Source: Paenibacillus_T sp033239625
Lineage (GTDB): Bacteria; Bacillota; Bacilli; Paenibacillales; Paenibacillaceae
Reading direction: 5' to 3'
DNA length: 64,000 bases
Assembly (NCBI RefSeq): GCF_033239625.1
Contig: NZ_BTCK01000002.1
Span: forward strand, 124,001 to 188,000
Made by a program: the position numbers and the translations under genes
Part shown: positions 36,222-45,312 of the stretch, one piece after another
How positions within the stretch are numbered: position 1 is the first letter of the stretch
How the letters are laid out: the number at the start of each line of letters is the position of its first letter
Notes under the pieces: model-generated
Databases searched by the model: none
Told to the model about the DNA's origin: nothing
The model's input: only the letters and a program-made list of their open reading frames with translations

Positions 36222-36653
36222 TTAAACCCGAGCTCCTGCCTCATTATAGACAGTCTTCTGCGGCACAGTCTCTTCATTGCAGCGGTAGTCGGGATGGTTC
36301 TCAATCAATTCTTTGATCGAGACGCCATTAATCATTAAGCCGTCAATCATGCAGTTCTCGAACGTTACATTGACGAGATGCGAGTTGGAAACTGTCGCGT
36401 CTTCCAAGGTGCCGGCATCAAACTTCATTCCATATACGTCACACTTGTTCATACGCATGTCCCACCATGCATTGCCTTCCACATTCATAGCGGACAAGTT
36501 GGATGCCCGAACGGTAGTGCCCCTTAAGTCAACGTGAATGAGTTGAGCGTTTTGCATGTTTGCATATCTGATGATTGTTTCGTTCAAGTTTGCATTTTCG
36601 ATCGTCGAGTTGGTTAGATCACCTGTATAAAATTTTCCGTTTGTTTCGTTCAT
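36222..36653 (-). CDS. pentapeptide-repeat protein
   Basis: 143 residues from ATG 36653, chosen because GGAGG lies 8 nt upstream; the longer frame begins within the promoter. It consists of degenerate five-residue repeats with a central hydrophobic residue (GDLTNSTIENANLNETIIRYANMQNAQLIHVDLRGTTVRASNLSAMNVEG) forming a right-handed quadrilateral beta-helix, with a short C-terminal tail. Function of such proteins varies (protein interaction, gyrase protection); nothing here decides it. Confidence 0.85.
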   Translation of the reverse strand: MNETNGKFYTGDLTNSTIENANLNETIIRYANMQNAQLIHVDLRGTTVRASNLSAMNVEGNAWWDMRMNKCDVYGMKFDAGTLEDATVSNSHLVNVTFENCMIDGLMINGVSIKELIENHPDYRCNEETVPQKTVYNEAGARV

Positions 36654-36857
36654 ATCGAGATCCTCCATAATATGGAATACTGTTCTATTCCATTCATTCG
36701 CTTGAGGATACAATAATCCTGCATGCGCGAGTCTGAAAACTTTCCTGCATGTTATTATAAATCAACGAACGGTATGGCTGTCTTGGCTCATCTTCTGTAC
36801 AATAAATAGTTGATGCCATAGGATTTGAGAGATTTAAATGAGAGGAGCTTACTACTT

Positions 36858-38036
36858 ATGTTGGACCAATTAGCGATTAATCAATTGAAAGCCGTGCTGC
36901 GTGCAGGCATTGATAACAACGAAGTTGCTGGCGCGAATATGATGGTGATTCATAAAGGCGAGGAGATTTTCTATCACGAGGATGGTTTGGCGGATATCGA
37001 AGCGGGTAAGCCGATCAAACGGGATTCGATCTTCCGTCTGTATTCGATGACGAAGCCGGTGACGGCAACGGCGGTCATGATGCTGCTGGAGCGCGGGGAG
37101 ATCGACCTGTTCGATCCGGTTAGCAAGTTCCTGCCAGGCTTCAAGGGGCAAAAGGTTGTCGAAGGGGACAAGCTCGTCCCTGCGAAACGCGAGGTTAACC
37201 TGCAGGACCTGCTCAACATGACCTCCGGCTTGGTATATCCGGGCCTTGGCAATCAGGCAGAGCGCGAGACGGATGAGCTGTTCAAAGAGCTCGATCGCCG
37301 CTTGTTCAGCGATTCTCCGATGACGACGATTGAACTGGCCAATCGACTTGGTCAAGCGCCGCTTGCGTTCCAACCAGGCTCTGCTTGGCAGTATGGCACG
37401 AATACCGATGTACTCGGCGCTGTCGTTGAGGTTGTTAGCGGCGTGAGCTTCGGAGAGTTCCTGAAGCAGCAAATCTTCGAACCGCTGGGCATGAATGATA
37501 CGGCCTTTTGGGTACCAGAAGAGAAGCGCTCGCGCCTTGCGAGGACGTACGGCGATGACGGCAAAGGCGGCTTGGAGCTGTACCTGGGCAACAATCTGGG
37601 CATTAACCATCAGCTCGACCGTGCGCCTGGATTCGAATCGGGCGGCGCCGGACTGGCTTCCACGATCGATGACAGCGCGAAGTTTACGACGATGCTCATG
37701 AACGAGGGCAGCTTGAATGGCGTACAGATTTTGCGTCCGAGAACGGTTCGCTACTTCCGTTCCTCTACGCTGACGGATGAGCAGCAGCAGAACTTCAATG
37801 GCTGGCAAACGCTGCGCGGCCACAGCTACGGCAACATGATGCGCGTCATCACAGACTTCGGCAAAGCTGGTGTTATCGGCAGCACAGGCGAATACGGCTG
37901 GGACGGCTGGCTCGGCGCTTTCTTCACTAACTGCCCAGCGGACGACCTTACATTCCTGTATATGATCCAAAAGAAAGACGCAGGCACCATGCCTCTCACC
38001 CGCAAACTGCGCAATATTGTGGTTAGCTCGTTCTAG
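36858..38036 (+). CDS. serine hydrolase of the class C beta-lactamase/esterase family
   Basis: 392 residues from ATG 36858 (GAGGAG upstream). No signal peptide, so cytoplasmic. SxxK motif Ser63-Met-Thr-Lys66 in LYSMTKPVTATAVMMLLERGEIDL, catalytic Tyr179 in WQYGTNTDVLGAVVEVVSG, and a GSTGEYGWDGWLG region near the third motif. Proteins of this kind are esterases or D-amino peptidases rather than true beta-lactamases; substrate unknown. Monocistronic, with its own terminator. Confidence 0.92.
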   Translation: MLDQLAINQLKAVLRAGIDNNEVAGANMMVIHKGEEIFYHEDGLADIEAGKPIKRDSIFRLYSMTKPVTATAVMMLLERGEIDLFDPVSKFLPGFKGQKVVEGDKLVPAKREVNLQDLLNMTSGLVYPGLGNQAERETDELFKELDRRLFSDSPMTTIELANRLGQAPLAFQPGSAWQYGTNTDVLGAVVEVVSGVSFGEFLKQQIFEPLGMNDTAFWVPEEKRSRLARTYGDDGKGGLELYLGNNLGINHQLDRAPGFESGGAGLASTIDDSAKFTTMLMNEGSLNGVQILRPRTVRYFRSSTLTDEQQQNFNGWQTLRGHSYGNMMRVITDFGKAGVIGSTGEYGWDGWLGAFFTNCPADDLTFLYMIQKKDAGTMPLTRKLRNIVVSSF

Positions 38037-38050
38037 CAAATCGAATACTC

Positions 38051-38080
38051 GATCCCTATCGTAATGGTAGGGATCTTTTT
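38051..38080 (+). terminator. terminator of serine hydrolase gene
   Basis: GATCCCTA / TAGGGATC stem, 9-nt loop, five T. Confidence 0.88.
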
Positions 38081-38173
38081 CTATATTGTATTAAGCATCC
38101 ATTATTTACTTATGGTTGAGTACACAACCTTTTGCGACAATGAAACCAACATTTAGCATAGAAGGTGAACGGT

Positions 38174-39166
38174 ATGAAGAAGGTTATTGCGGCGTTTGCC
38201 GTAATCGGCATGATTTGTTGTAGTTCGATTGCCGCAGCGGACGAGAGAATCAGTATTGTGGTAAAAAATAAACAGCTGCAATCAGACAGCGACCCGATTG
38301 TCGTTCAGGGCAGGGTGCTGCTTCCGCTTCGTGCCGTCTCCGAATCGCTCGGTGCGTCAGTCGAGTGGAATCAACGACAGAAAACCGCTATCGTATCCAA
38401 ATGGTCCAAAATAGCTTCGCTGACTGTCGGTAAGAAGACAGCATGGGTGGACAATTTCGCAGCTCCTGAATTGTCAGCAGACACATTACTGGACGTTTCG
38501 GTCACATTGATCAATAACCGCGTATATGTACCTTTGCGGTTCATTTCTGAGCAGCTCGGCTATATGGTAGATTATAAAAACAATACCGTTTCGATCCGAT
38601 CGCCATATGCAGGTCTGCCCAATGAGAATTCTCGCGCTCAGATCCTCTCCGGTGACTTGGAGAGAAGCAGATCGTACTTGGTTGGAAACATGAGCGCATA
38701 CGGTTTACGCAATTATGAGCACCGGCCATTGAAAACGAATCAACCTGCTGCCAGCGCGGCCTACCTGTTTCCTGAAGGAGAAGCGCTTCGGTTTTTCATG
38801 ATCGAGAACAATTCGACCATCACCTTCTTTGAGTATAAGGATGATTTCTTCGTGGCAACTTGGCAGGCTTACGTGGAAGATGCAGAGGGCAGCGCCATTC
38901 AACAATTATTCGCGGATCGGCTTAAGGGCCGCACAGGACATACGCCCCTGATCAACAAGCGGTTCGCTTATTTCTACTATCAAGACTACATGGGGCCGAT
39001 CCATCGAAGCGGCTATATCGATACCGATGGAACGTATACCGAAACGGCTTACGATAACATTCTATACGATGCGGCCAATTCCTACGGAACGTTGTCGTTC
39101 GTACTTCCGAATGAGGTTCGAAAGGAAACCGTAACCGTAACGCAAACTAGTCTGAAGATCCCTTGA
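38174..39166 (+). CDS. secreted stalk-domain (copper amine oxidase N-like) protein
   Basis: 330 residues from ATG 38174 (GAAGGTG upstream). Signal peptide KKVIAAFAVIGMICCSSIAAAD. Residues ~30-135 are a typical stalk domain: QGRVLLPLRAVSESLGASVEWNQRQKTAIV and NNRVYVPLRFISEQLGYMVDYKNNTVSI. The ~190-residue C-terminal region (LRFFMIENNSTITFFEYKDDFFVATWQAYVE) is not recognised. Such proteins are common, often multi-copy, in Paenibacillus and are thought to be surface or envelope proteins; role unknown. Confidence 0.85.
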   Translation: MKKVIAAFAVIGMICCSSIAAADERISIVVKNKQLQSDSDPIVVQGRVLLPLRAVSESLGASVEWNQRQKTAIVSKWSKIASLTVGKKTAWVDNFAAPELSADTLLDVSVTLINNRVYVPLRFISEQLGYMVDYKNNTVSIRSPYAGLPNENSRAQILSGDLERSRSYLVGNMSAYGLRNYEHRPLKTNQPAASAAYLFPEGEALRFFMIENNSTITFFEYKDDFFVATWQAYVEDAEGSAIQQLFADRLKGRTGHTPLINKRFAYFYYQDYMGPIHRSGYIDTDGTYTETAYDNILYDAANSYGTLSFVLPNEVRKETVTVTQTSLKIP

Positions 39167-39318
39167 TCGGAAAGCAAACGGACGGGCAGGATAACGAAAT
39201 TAACTTCTTTACTTCGGTAAATATTCTAACTATAATCACAGTAAACATTTGGTAAGTGTGACTGGCGTAAACGTGGAGACACACGAGGAGCACATATTGT
39301 CATAGCCGTACGCCTGGT

Positions 39319-39358
39319 CAGAGGTAAGGGAGAGGTATCCCTTACCTCTGTGTGTTTT
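39319..39358 (+). terminator. strong hairpin, probable terminator
   Basis: CAGAGGTAAGGG pairs with CCCTTACCTCTG (39319-39350, loop AGAGGTAT), followed by TGTGTGTTTT. It ends the stalk-protein transcript or a leader RNA for the downstream NIPSNAP gene. The rest of 39167-39466 shows no gene. Confidence 0.6.
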
Positions 39359-39466
39359 AGGAGGTTAGCATGAGTGTCCAGAGAGAATGCGCTCGATCTG
39401 ATTTTTAACAAGTCGAAATAGATGTGTGCTGGATTACCAATCAGATTCATTCAGGGAGGAAATAAC

Positions 39467-39793
39467 ATGATATACGAGTTGCGAATCTATACGATTTACG
39501 AAAGTCGAATGGATGCCATTCAAGACAGATTTAAGGAGCATACGTTTAGAATTTTTACAAGACTGGGAATGAAGGTCGTGAATTTCTGGATAGATGCAAC
39601 AGGACAAAATAAACTATATTATGTGATGGAATTTAAGGACATGGCGCAGCGTCAAAGACTATGGGAGCAGTTTAAGAAAGACAACGAATGGATTCAAGTA
39701 AAACGCAGCTCGGAAGAAAACGGAGGGCTTATAGTCGAAAAAATTGATGAATATTTTATGAATCAAGCTGAATTTTTTAAATTGGAAAATTAA
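39467..39793 (+). CDS. NIPSNAP family protein
   Basis: 108 residues from ATG 39467 (AGGGAGGA upstream). Ferredoxin-like fold pattern of the NIPSNAP family: MIYELRIYTIYESRMDAIQDRFKEHTFRIFTRLGMKVVNFWIDA, then LYYVMEFKDMAQRQRLWEQFKKDNEWIQV. Small dimeric proteins of unclear function, sometimes linked to oxidative or lipid metabolism. Single gene, ends near a hairpin (39821-39850). Confidence 0.88.
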   Translation: MIYELRIYTIYESRMDAIQDRFKEHTFRIFTRLGMKVVNFWIDATGQNKLYYVMEFKDMAQRQRLWEQFKKDNEWIQVKRSSEENGGLIVEKIDEYFMNQAEFFKLEN

Positions 39794-39820
39794 ACCAAAT
39801 GGATACCATACTTCATTAAT

Positions 39821-39850
39821 ACAGCCTGCCGGAGTGATCCAGCAGGCTGT
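39821..39850 (+). terminator. hairpin after NIPSNAP gene
   Basis: ACAGCCTGC / GCAGGCTGT, 12-nt loop, only a weak T-run (TTC). Probable terminator. Confidence 0.6.
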
Positions 39851-39984
39851 TCAACTATACCAGCTAATAGCTTGTCAACATTACCAGCAAAGCAACTGGA
39901 GGACTTGTGTTATATTGATTAATAAGCATGCCAAACAGCCCTCCAATTTGAGTTGTATTGGAAGGTTATACCATCATTGTTTTG

Positions 39985-41193
39985 TTATGCTGGACGGAAC
40001 GATTTCTTACTTTTTAAAATGGCATACAACCAATGAACTAACTTATTTGCACAAGCCACTAGAGCCACTTTGTGAGGTTTTCCTTCAGCTCTTTTGCGTT
40101 CGTAGAACTCTTTAAAACGAGTGTTGCGAGAGCGGATCAAGCCACACTGTACCGCTATAACTAGTGCATATCTAAGCTGCCTGGAACCACGTTTGGTGAT
40201 TCGATTACGTGTAGCTGTAAACTTGCCTGAAGCAAAAACGCTGGGGTCTATTCCTGCAAAGGCAACCAGTTTCTTTGGATGATCAAACCTGTCGACTTCA
40301 CCAATTTCCGCTAAAATTGTTGCAGCAATTTTTGGGCCAATACCGGGGATCGACAGGATTAAATCATACTCTTCAATCTCAGTAGCCAGGGCATCTATGG
40401 TCTGTTCCAATGTAGAAAGATGCTCTTGGTACTGAAGGATAAGGCTGATCAAGATCTTAAGATTAATTAAGTGGCTCTCATACATCGTTTGCTGAAATGG
40501 GTTTCGTTTTGCAGCTTCCATCAGCCGTTGAACTCGTTCATTAATCCACTTCTCTGATCGTCCACGTTTTGAAGATAGAAGATCACTGATTGTGATGTTA
40601 AGAGTCTCTTCACTGACTTGTAGAACAGAGGATGAAGTCGGAAACTCAAGTAAGAAGCGAAGGGACACGTTAGAATACATAGCCCCGAAAACACCTTTGT
40701 ACGCCGGAAAAACCTGATCCAGAACGGCTTGGAATTGTAGCTTCGTCTGCACGCACATCTTAGAGAAGGACTCGTGTTGTCGCGTCAGATAACGCATATT
40801 AAGCAGTTTTACACCTCTTGTTTTGAATGGTTCGAATTCCTCCCTATAGTAAAGCTCGCCCAGAAGATAAGCGTCAGCAGCATCCGTTTTTACTTTACGA
40901 AGATTGGTTTTTCGAAGCCGATTAGAAATGAGCGGATCGATAACGATAAATAAATAATGATGCTCCTCTAGAAATTGAACAACAGGGCTTTGATAGTGCC
41001 CGGTTGCTTCGAGGATCATTGTAGGTCGATGCCCTGATTCATGTTCAATGTCATGAATCACTTGAAGCAATATCTCGAGACCATCCCGTGTATGTTCGAA
41101 ATGGAATACCCCTCGGTATGGTTTTCCTTGATATAAGAAAGCTTGTCCATGGCTTTCTTCTTTAGAAATGTCTAGCCCTATAACAGGGTTCAT
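39985..41193 (-). CDS. IS110 family transposase (intact)
   Basis: 402 residues from ATG 41193 (GAGGAGA 6 nt upstream). N-terminal RuvC-like DEDD domain: VIGLDISKEES, MILEATGHYQSPVV and VKTDAADAYLLGEL supply the acidic residues. The C-terminal transposase-20 domain has LILSIPGIGPKIAATILAEIGEVDRFDHPKKLVAFAGIDP and TKRGSRQLRYAL, whose Ser is the recombinase nucleophile in the family. IS110 enzymes recombine DNA guided by a bridge RNA encoded in the element's non-coding end, and generally lack terminal inverted repeats, so element ends cannot be set from one copy. The frame is uninterrupted. Confidence 0.95.
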   Translation of the reverse strand: MNPVIGLDISKEESHGQAFLYQGKPYRGVFHFEHTRDGLEILLQVIHDIEHESGHRPTMILEATGHYQSPVVQFLEEHHYLFIVIDPLISNRLRKTNLRKVKTDAADAYLLGELYYREEFEPFKTRGVKLLNMRYLTRQHESFSKMCVQTKLQFQAVLDQVFPAYKGVFGAMYSNVSLRFLLEFPTSSSVLQVSEETLNITISDLLSSKRGRSEKWINERVQRLMEAAKRNPFQQTMYESHLINLKILISLILQYQEHLSTLEQTIDALATEIEEYDLILSIPGIGPKIAATILAEIGEVDRFDHPKKLVAFAGIDPSVFASGKFTATRNRITKRGSRQLRYALVIAVQCGLIRSRNTRFKEFYERKRAEGKPHKVALVACANKLVHWLYAILKSKKSFRPA

Positions 41194-41470
41194 TTTATCT
41201 CTCCTCGAAATAGATTTACCGGTAGCCCATATGAACCTCCTTGTCGCTCCACAGCATCGCATGTGATACGGGATCTATGTCCCAACCAGCCTCAATCATG
41301 GTCATGACAAGTAGGGGTGAACATAATAGCGCTCGGGATCAAGTCCCACGGGCAGGTACGTTCGACCCGGCTACCCTAATCCTCGAAGCTAATGCAAAAA
41401 GGATCAACCAGAAAGAAATGGTTGATCTCATAATACGAACGGGCAGGTTAGTTATAAAAAGCTAACAATT
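41194..41470 (-). ncRNA. candidate bridge-RNA region of the IS110 element
   Basis: This ~275-nt gene-free stretch lies directly 5' of the transposase, where IS110-group elements encode their bridge RNA. It is rich in self-complementary blocks (for example TCCCACGGGCA, CGACCCGGCTACCC, GATACGGGATCTATGTCCC near 41264-41375) and matches no protein. Assignment is by position and structure; boundaries and loops are not resolved. Confidence 0.45.
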
Positions 41471-41479
41471 ATTTTGTAT

Positions 41480-41893
41480 TCACTCTAGAAGATACTTATA
41501 TGTGGTTACGTGAGTATGATTAATCAATTTAACCTTGGGTCCAGAGGAGATTTCATAGGTCATTCTGTCCTTTCCAATGGAGACCCAATGCCCACCATCC
41601 GTAGGTTCAATTTCAAATGTAATTTCCAAAATAAAGCCACGGAAACCATTTACCCTTCTTGTTTCAATCACATTAATTTTCCACGGAGCAACAATAGGTG
41701 AGAAAGCACTAAATATCTTTGGGTAATAGTAGTTGTGCAAATCCTTTTCAATATAAGGTGTAAGCAGGTTCATAAGCATATCCTGTAACCTAAGCTCTTC
41801 AGAGTCTTGAGTTGGTTTATTTGATGCAAAGGTTGTTGTTTGAAAACAGCTACTAACAAGGGATAGGATAAAAGTGAATAGCACTCTTCTCAT
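41480..41893 (-). CDS. secreted DUF3888-like protein
   Basis: 137 residues with a signal peptide (MRRVLFTFILSLVSSCFQTTTFAS). The body follows the DUF3888 pattern: LRLQDMLMNLLTPYIEKDLHNYYYPK, WKINVIETRRVNGFRGFILEITFEIEPTDGGHWVSIGKDRMTYEIS and KLINHTHVTTYKY. Function of the family is unknown. It lies between two IS110 elements and is AT-rich like the rest of this island. Confidence 0.75.
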   Translation of the reverse strand: MRRVLFTFILSLVSSCFQTTTFASNKPTQDSEELRLQDMLMNLLTPYIEKDLHNYYYPKIFSAFSPIVAPWKINVIETRRVNGFRGFILEITFEIEPTDGGHWVSIGKDRMTYEISSGPKVKLINHTHVTTYKYLLE

Positions 41894-42018
41894 TTTCTTT
41901 ATACACCTCTCGAATGACTTTATCCAAACATAGATATTGTTACCTTTGCCAAATAAGTTATGTGTATTTCGAACTAAACAATCCTGTAGAGCTTAAGAAA
42001 TGAGCTTTGTAAAAAAAG

Positions 42019-42067
42019 GAGCTCCTCGGTATGATGGGTTTGTCGAGAACACATCAGGGAGGAGCTC
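42019..42067 (+). promoter_or_regulatory. leader hairpin covering the transposase ribosome binding site
   Basis: GAGCTCCTC (42019-42027) pairs perfectly with GAGGAGCTC (42059-42067), which contains the GGAGG of the downstream IS110 gene. The remnant copy at 48461-48667 has an equivalent pair with different bases (GAGCGCCTC with GGAGGTCGCTC). Confidence 0.6.
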
Positions 42068-42072
42068 TTACT

Positions 42073-43309
42073 ATGAAGTTTAAGGAAATAGACGCACAAA
42101 ATCAACGGGTTGAACAAATTACTACCTCGCATCTTGTAATAGGGATCGATATGGCGAAAGAAATACATGTCGCACAAGCTACAAATTTCCGCGGGATAGT
42201 GGTTTCAAAACGCCATCTATCATTTTCCAATAGTATTGAAGGGTTTGAAAAACTGAACCGCTGGATGAGTGAATTACAGCAGAAACATCGATTGAATAAG
42301 CTCATCATCGGCATGGAACCAACCGGTCATTACTGGTTTAACATGGCCAACTGGCTAGCAGATAAAAGCGTGCATGTGGTCATGGTTAATCCAGCAACGA
42401 CGAAGAGAAATAAAGAAAACCGTGATAATAGCCCGTCAAAGAATGACCCAAAAGATGCACTGACTATTGCAGATTCCGTCAGCCGAGGTTTCTACTACGA
42501 GTACACGCGTCAGTCACATGAGTTTCAGCGCTTGAAGACCTTGATGAGTGACCGAGAATTTTGGGTGACGAATAGTGTACGTTTGCAGAATCGAATTGTA
42601 CGCTGGCTGGACATCCGTTTCCACTCTCAAGACCTTCCCTTGTCCACAGGATCTTGAGAAGTATACTGTATCGGATGTCCTTAGTGCATGGCGAGTCCAT
42701 ATGCAGCGTGCTGGAGGCACTACGGGAACTGAAAAGGCCGCGCAACTGATCGCACAAGCAAAACGAAGTGTTGGAGAACGGGTTGCTGTTGACGAAGCGA
42801 AAGCAGATTTAAAACGGCTCATTGAAGAGTTTGAGCGTGTAACCTCCATGCTAGAACAGATCGAAAAGGATATCGAAGCGTTGCTTTTGGAGATTCCAAT
42901 GGCGCAGCAACTTCGCACCATAAAAGGGCTCGGAAAGATCTTCACCGCAGCCATATTGGCTGGTACAGGGGATTTAAGGCACTATGCACACGGACGCCAG
43001 GTTTTACGGAAGGCTGGCCTTAATCTGGCTCAAAGTAAGTCTGGAAAACGTAAAGGACAAATTGTTCTTTCGAAACGTGGAGACTCTGCCTTGCGAAAAT
43101 ATCTCTATCTCGCGACAGTTCAACTTGTTTGGAATAACCCCGTTTTTCGCCATCTGCATGAACATAATTTGCAGGAAAAGAAGATGAAAAAGCAGCAGTC
43201 CATCTTTAAGCTAATTGGAAAACTAGCGCGGATCTTAGTTGGTATTGTTCAAAGAGGAGAAGAGTTTACGCCAGAGAAAACGGTTTTGAACTGGACTGAA
43301 GCAGCTTAG
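42073..43309 (+). pseudogene. IS110 family transposase, broken by an internal out-of-frame deletion
   Basis: The first part, from ATG 42073 (GGGAGGAG upstream), encodes the DEDD domain (HLVIGIDMAKEIHVAQATNFRG, IIGMEPTGHYWFNMANWL, NDPKDALTIADSVS) and runs to RIVRWLDIRF, then stops at 42657 after unrelated residues. The C-terminal part continues in a different frame from about 42630 (TLKTFPCPQDLEKYTVSDVL ... LRTIKGLGKIFTAAILAGTGDL ... SKRGDSALRKYLYLATVQLV) to 43309. Compared with family members roughly 15-20 residues are missing at the junction, so a deletion with frame change, not a single-base error, is likely. It belongs to a different IS110 subgroup from the intact neighbour. Confidence 0.88.
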
Positions 43310-43390
43310 GTTTTATGAAGAAACATCACGTATATTGACTCGTTCGCGGGATTTCACAAAGAAAGCACGGAGGACCGAGTTCGTCTCCCT

Positions 43391-43475
43391 TAAGGGCTAT
43401 GACCCATCCGCTAAACGCGATCGGTCTCCACACCTTGGACAAGTATAACGAAGGATTGTAAGGGCAATGACCCGT
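43391..43475 (+). repeat. duplicated motif in 3' non-coding part of the second IS110 element
   Basis: TAAGGGCTATGACCCAT (43391-43407) and TAAGGGCAATGACCCGT (43459-43475), each able to fold as GGG/CCC, lie in the ~200-nt gene-free stretch after the transposase. They could be part of a 3' guide RNA or of the element end. Confidence 0.45.
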
Positions 43476-43636
43476 TGAGTTATGGAAGGGTGAACGCCAA
43501 GGGATTAGTGGAGTATGTGCAGTAGAAAATTAATTGGGTAATATTTCCTAATGATCCTCTATTTCCGCATGCCCAGCCCACCACCTCAATGGGGTTCATC
43601 AGTTCTCTATCCTAAGATTGATCTGATCTAAGGTGT

Positions 43637-43693
43637 TGAAATCCTGCGAATGAGTGAGTATATGTGAGATAAATCCTTAAAACCGAGGGAGGG
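43637..43693 (+). repeat. 58-nt intergenic repeat, copy 2
   Basis: Same length and ends as 9197-9252 (TTGAAATCCTGCGAATG ... CCGAGGGAGGG). Flanking sequence 43480-43790 holds no gene that I can support. Confidence 0.6.
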
Positions 43694-43796
43694 AGACGTT
43701 TGTTCAATAAATTAATGGAGCAGTTCAGATAATAGAAGAAGCCCCACTTAATGAAACAGAGGTGGGTGGAATTAAAGAAATCTATAGTCAGGGTGT

Positions 43797-43826
43797 AAAA
43801 AACCGCCCATATTATCTTGGGCGGTT
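43797..43826 (-). terminator. terminator of the minus-strand hypothetical
   Basis: On the minus strand ACCGCCCA / TGGGCGGT with an 8-nt loop then TTTTTT. It lies about 50 nt past the stop at 43875. Confidence 0.85.
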
Positions 43827-43874
43827 GGTTGAGCTATCGTTTCCCTTTAACTTAATAAGATAGTCCTTAACTCT

Positions 43875-44348
43875 TTATTTTGTTTCCTCTGTTCCATTTC
43901 CATTGCGAACATTTAAATATCCCTCGATACGATTGCTAATGTTCTGACTCGAAAGGTCTGATATAAAACCTTTTACTATTTTATTTGCCATACTCATACT
44001 TTTTATTTGGGTTGCTCCCTTGCCCACAACCCCAATAATTTTCCCAATTTTAAATACATCAATAGTATCAATAATCTCTTTTGCTAAATCTATCAGTAAA
44101 TCAGAATAAGGTTTAGTATGTCCAATATTCGCATCGTAATATTTCTTATATTGACCCGTAGAAATCAAATCTGTTATTTGTTTTGCATTATTTTTGTCAA
44201 TAAAATATGCGAAGAAACGCCTTATAGAATTGTCATCTGATTCCATAAGCTGTTTGCGTTTTTCTGGTATAATAATGAAATCAGCAATCAAACACTTGTT
44301 ATTCAATATCGCATTTAAGTCTAAAGACAATTCTTTTTTTTCACTCAT
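43875..44348 (-). CDS. hypothetical protein, AT-rich, helical
   Basis: 157 residues from the ATG at 44348; GGGGG lies about 8 nt upstream, while an ATG 6 nt earlier is too close to it. No signal peptide. Mostly helical: MSEKKELSLDLNAILNNKCLIADFIIIPEKRKQLMES, a region rich in Lys/Ile, and an amphipathic stretch IDTIDVFKIGKIIGVVGKGATQIKSMSMANKIVKGFI. I recognise no family. It has its own ribosome binding site and terminator, so it is probably a real gene. It is part of the mobile island. Confidence 0.6.
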   Translation of the reverse strand: MSEKKELSLDLNAILNNKCLIADFIIIPEKRKQLMESDDNSIRRFFAYFIDKNNAKQITDLISTGQYKKYYDANIGHTKPYSDLLIDLAKEIIDTIDVFKIGKIIGVVGKGATQIKSMSMANKIVKGFISDLSSQNISNRIEGYLNVRNGNGTEETK

Positions 44349-44653
44349 TATCATAACCCCCGAGATGTATTTCGACTACTACTTTTATCATAGTTGTTTT
44401 CAAATGACAAGTTTTGTCACCTAAACAACTCAAATTGTAGTATATCACAATATTCCGTATTCTCCCTTTTGAAACGAGAGAATTTTAGACGAATGGCAAG
44501 GTCAGGAAATCCCATTCAGCAACATCTTTTCAACCCATAAACTCCGAGAGCTCGGCGTATCTGACGTATTCCTCCCTGATGCTTGACGATTAGGAAACTA
44601 TAATGTCGGTTCTACGTATAAATTTGGAAGAATATTTATACGGGGGTATATTG

Positions 44654-45151
44654 ATGATGGTGTGGGATGCAGTGATTTCAAGCACATCGGGACTAATAGG
44701 AGCGGCTGTGGGATACTTCGGGGCGGTCTCAGCAGCAAAAGCACAGATAAGAGAAGAAAGAAAAAAAGAAATGAATTTAGAGGTTGAAAAAAGAAAGCGC
44801 TTGGGTCGTTCAATCCAATTATTCCTGACCCATGAAATTGAAACTAATATGTCAAGGGTTCATTGCAAAGAACTTACACAGCTGCTACAAACTAATGAAA
44901 AGCCGTTTTCTTACAAGATTCCTGATAGCGTTTTCCTTTTTAATTTTTCGGAATACGATCGTGTAAAGTATGAACTAATTATGCTTGATGATGAAGAAGG
45001 TAATAGTATCAATCTGGCATACAACTTGTTTTACTATCTTAGACAGCTCACAGACATCAACGAGTTATCAGAACAAGAGTACGAAAGGGTTCGAGTGGGT
45101 TACTTTAGCACTTTGGATTTCATATATAAAGCCAAAGGGGTTAGGCTTTAA
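44654..45151 (+). CDS. hypothetical membrane-anchored coiled-coil protein
   Basis: 165 residues from ATG 44654 (GGGGG 7 nt upstream). One N-terminal helix (VISSTSGLIGAAVGYFGAVSAAKA) is followed by a charged coiled coil (QIREERKKEMNLEVEKRKRLGRSIQLFLTHEIETNM) and a cytoplasmic domain with KIPDSVFLFNFSEYDRVKYELIMLDDEEGNSINLAYNLFYYLRQL. This layout (single anchor, coil, small helical domain) is seen in many uncharacterised island-encoded proteins. No partner is obvious. Function unknown. Confidence 0.6.
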   Translation: MMVWDAVISSTSGLIGAAVGYFGAVSAAKAQIREERKKEMNLEVEKRKRLGRSIQLFLTHEIETNMSRVHCKELTQLLQTNEKPFSYKIPDSVFLFNFSEYDRVKYELIMLDDEEGNSINLAYNLFYYLRQLTDINELSEQEYERVRVGYFSTLDFIYKAKGVRL

Positions 45152-45312
45152 CAGTCTCAGAAAGTACACATTTCGATACGTGCTGATACCCACCCATTAT
45201 TGAGTTTCAATAAGTCATTATCTCACTGAAACATGTTCCAAAAGTGGATGTTGACTATTTGAAACACTCCATAGTAGAGTTCAGACAAATATTGGTATGG
45301 GGGTTGGGGCGG

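Noticed and set aside
39226..39450. Minus-strand 74-codon frame
   Set aside because: It runs through a terminator-like hairpin and has no start signal.
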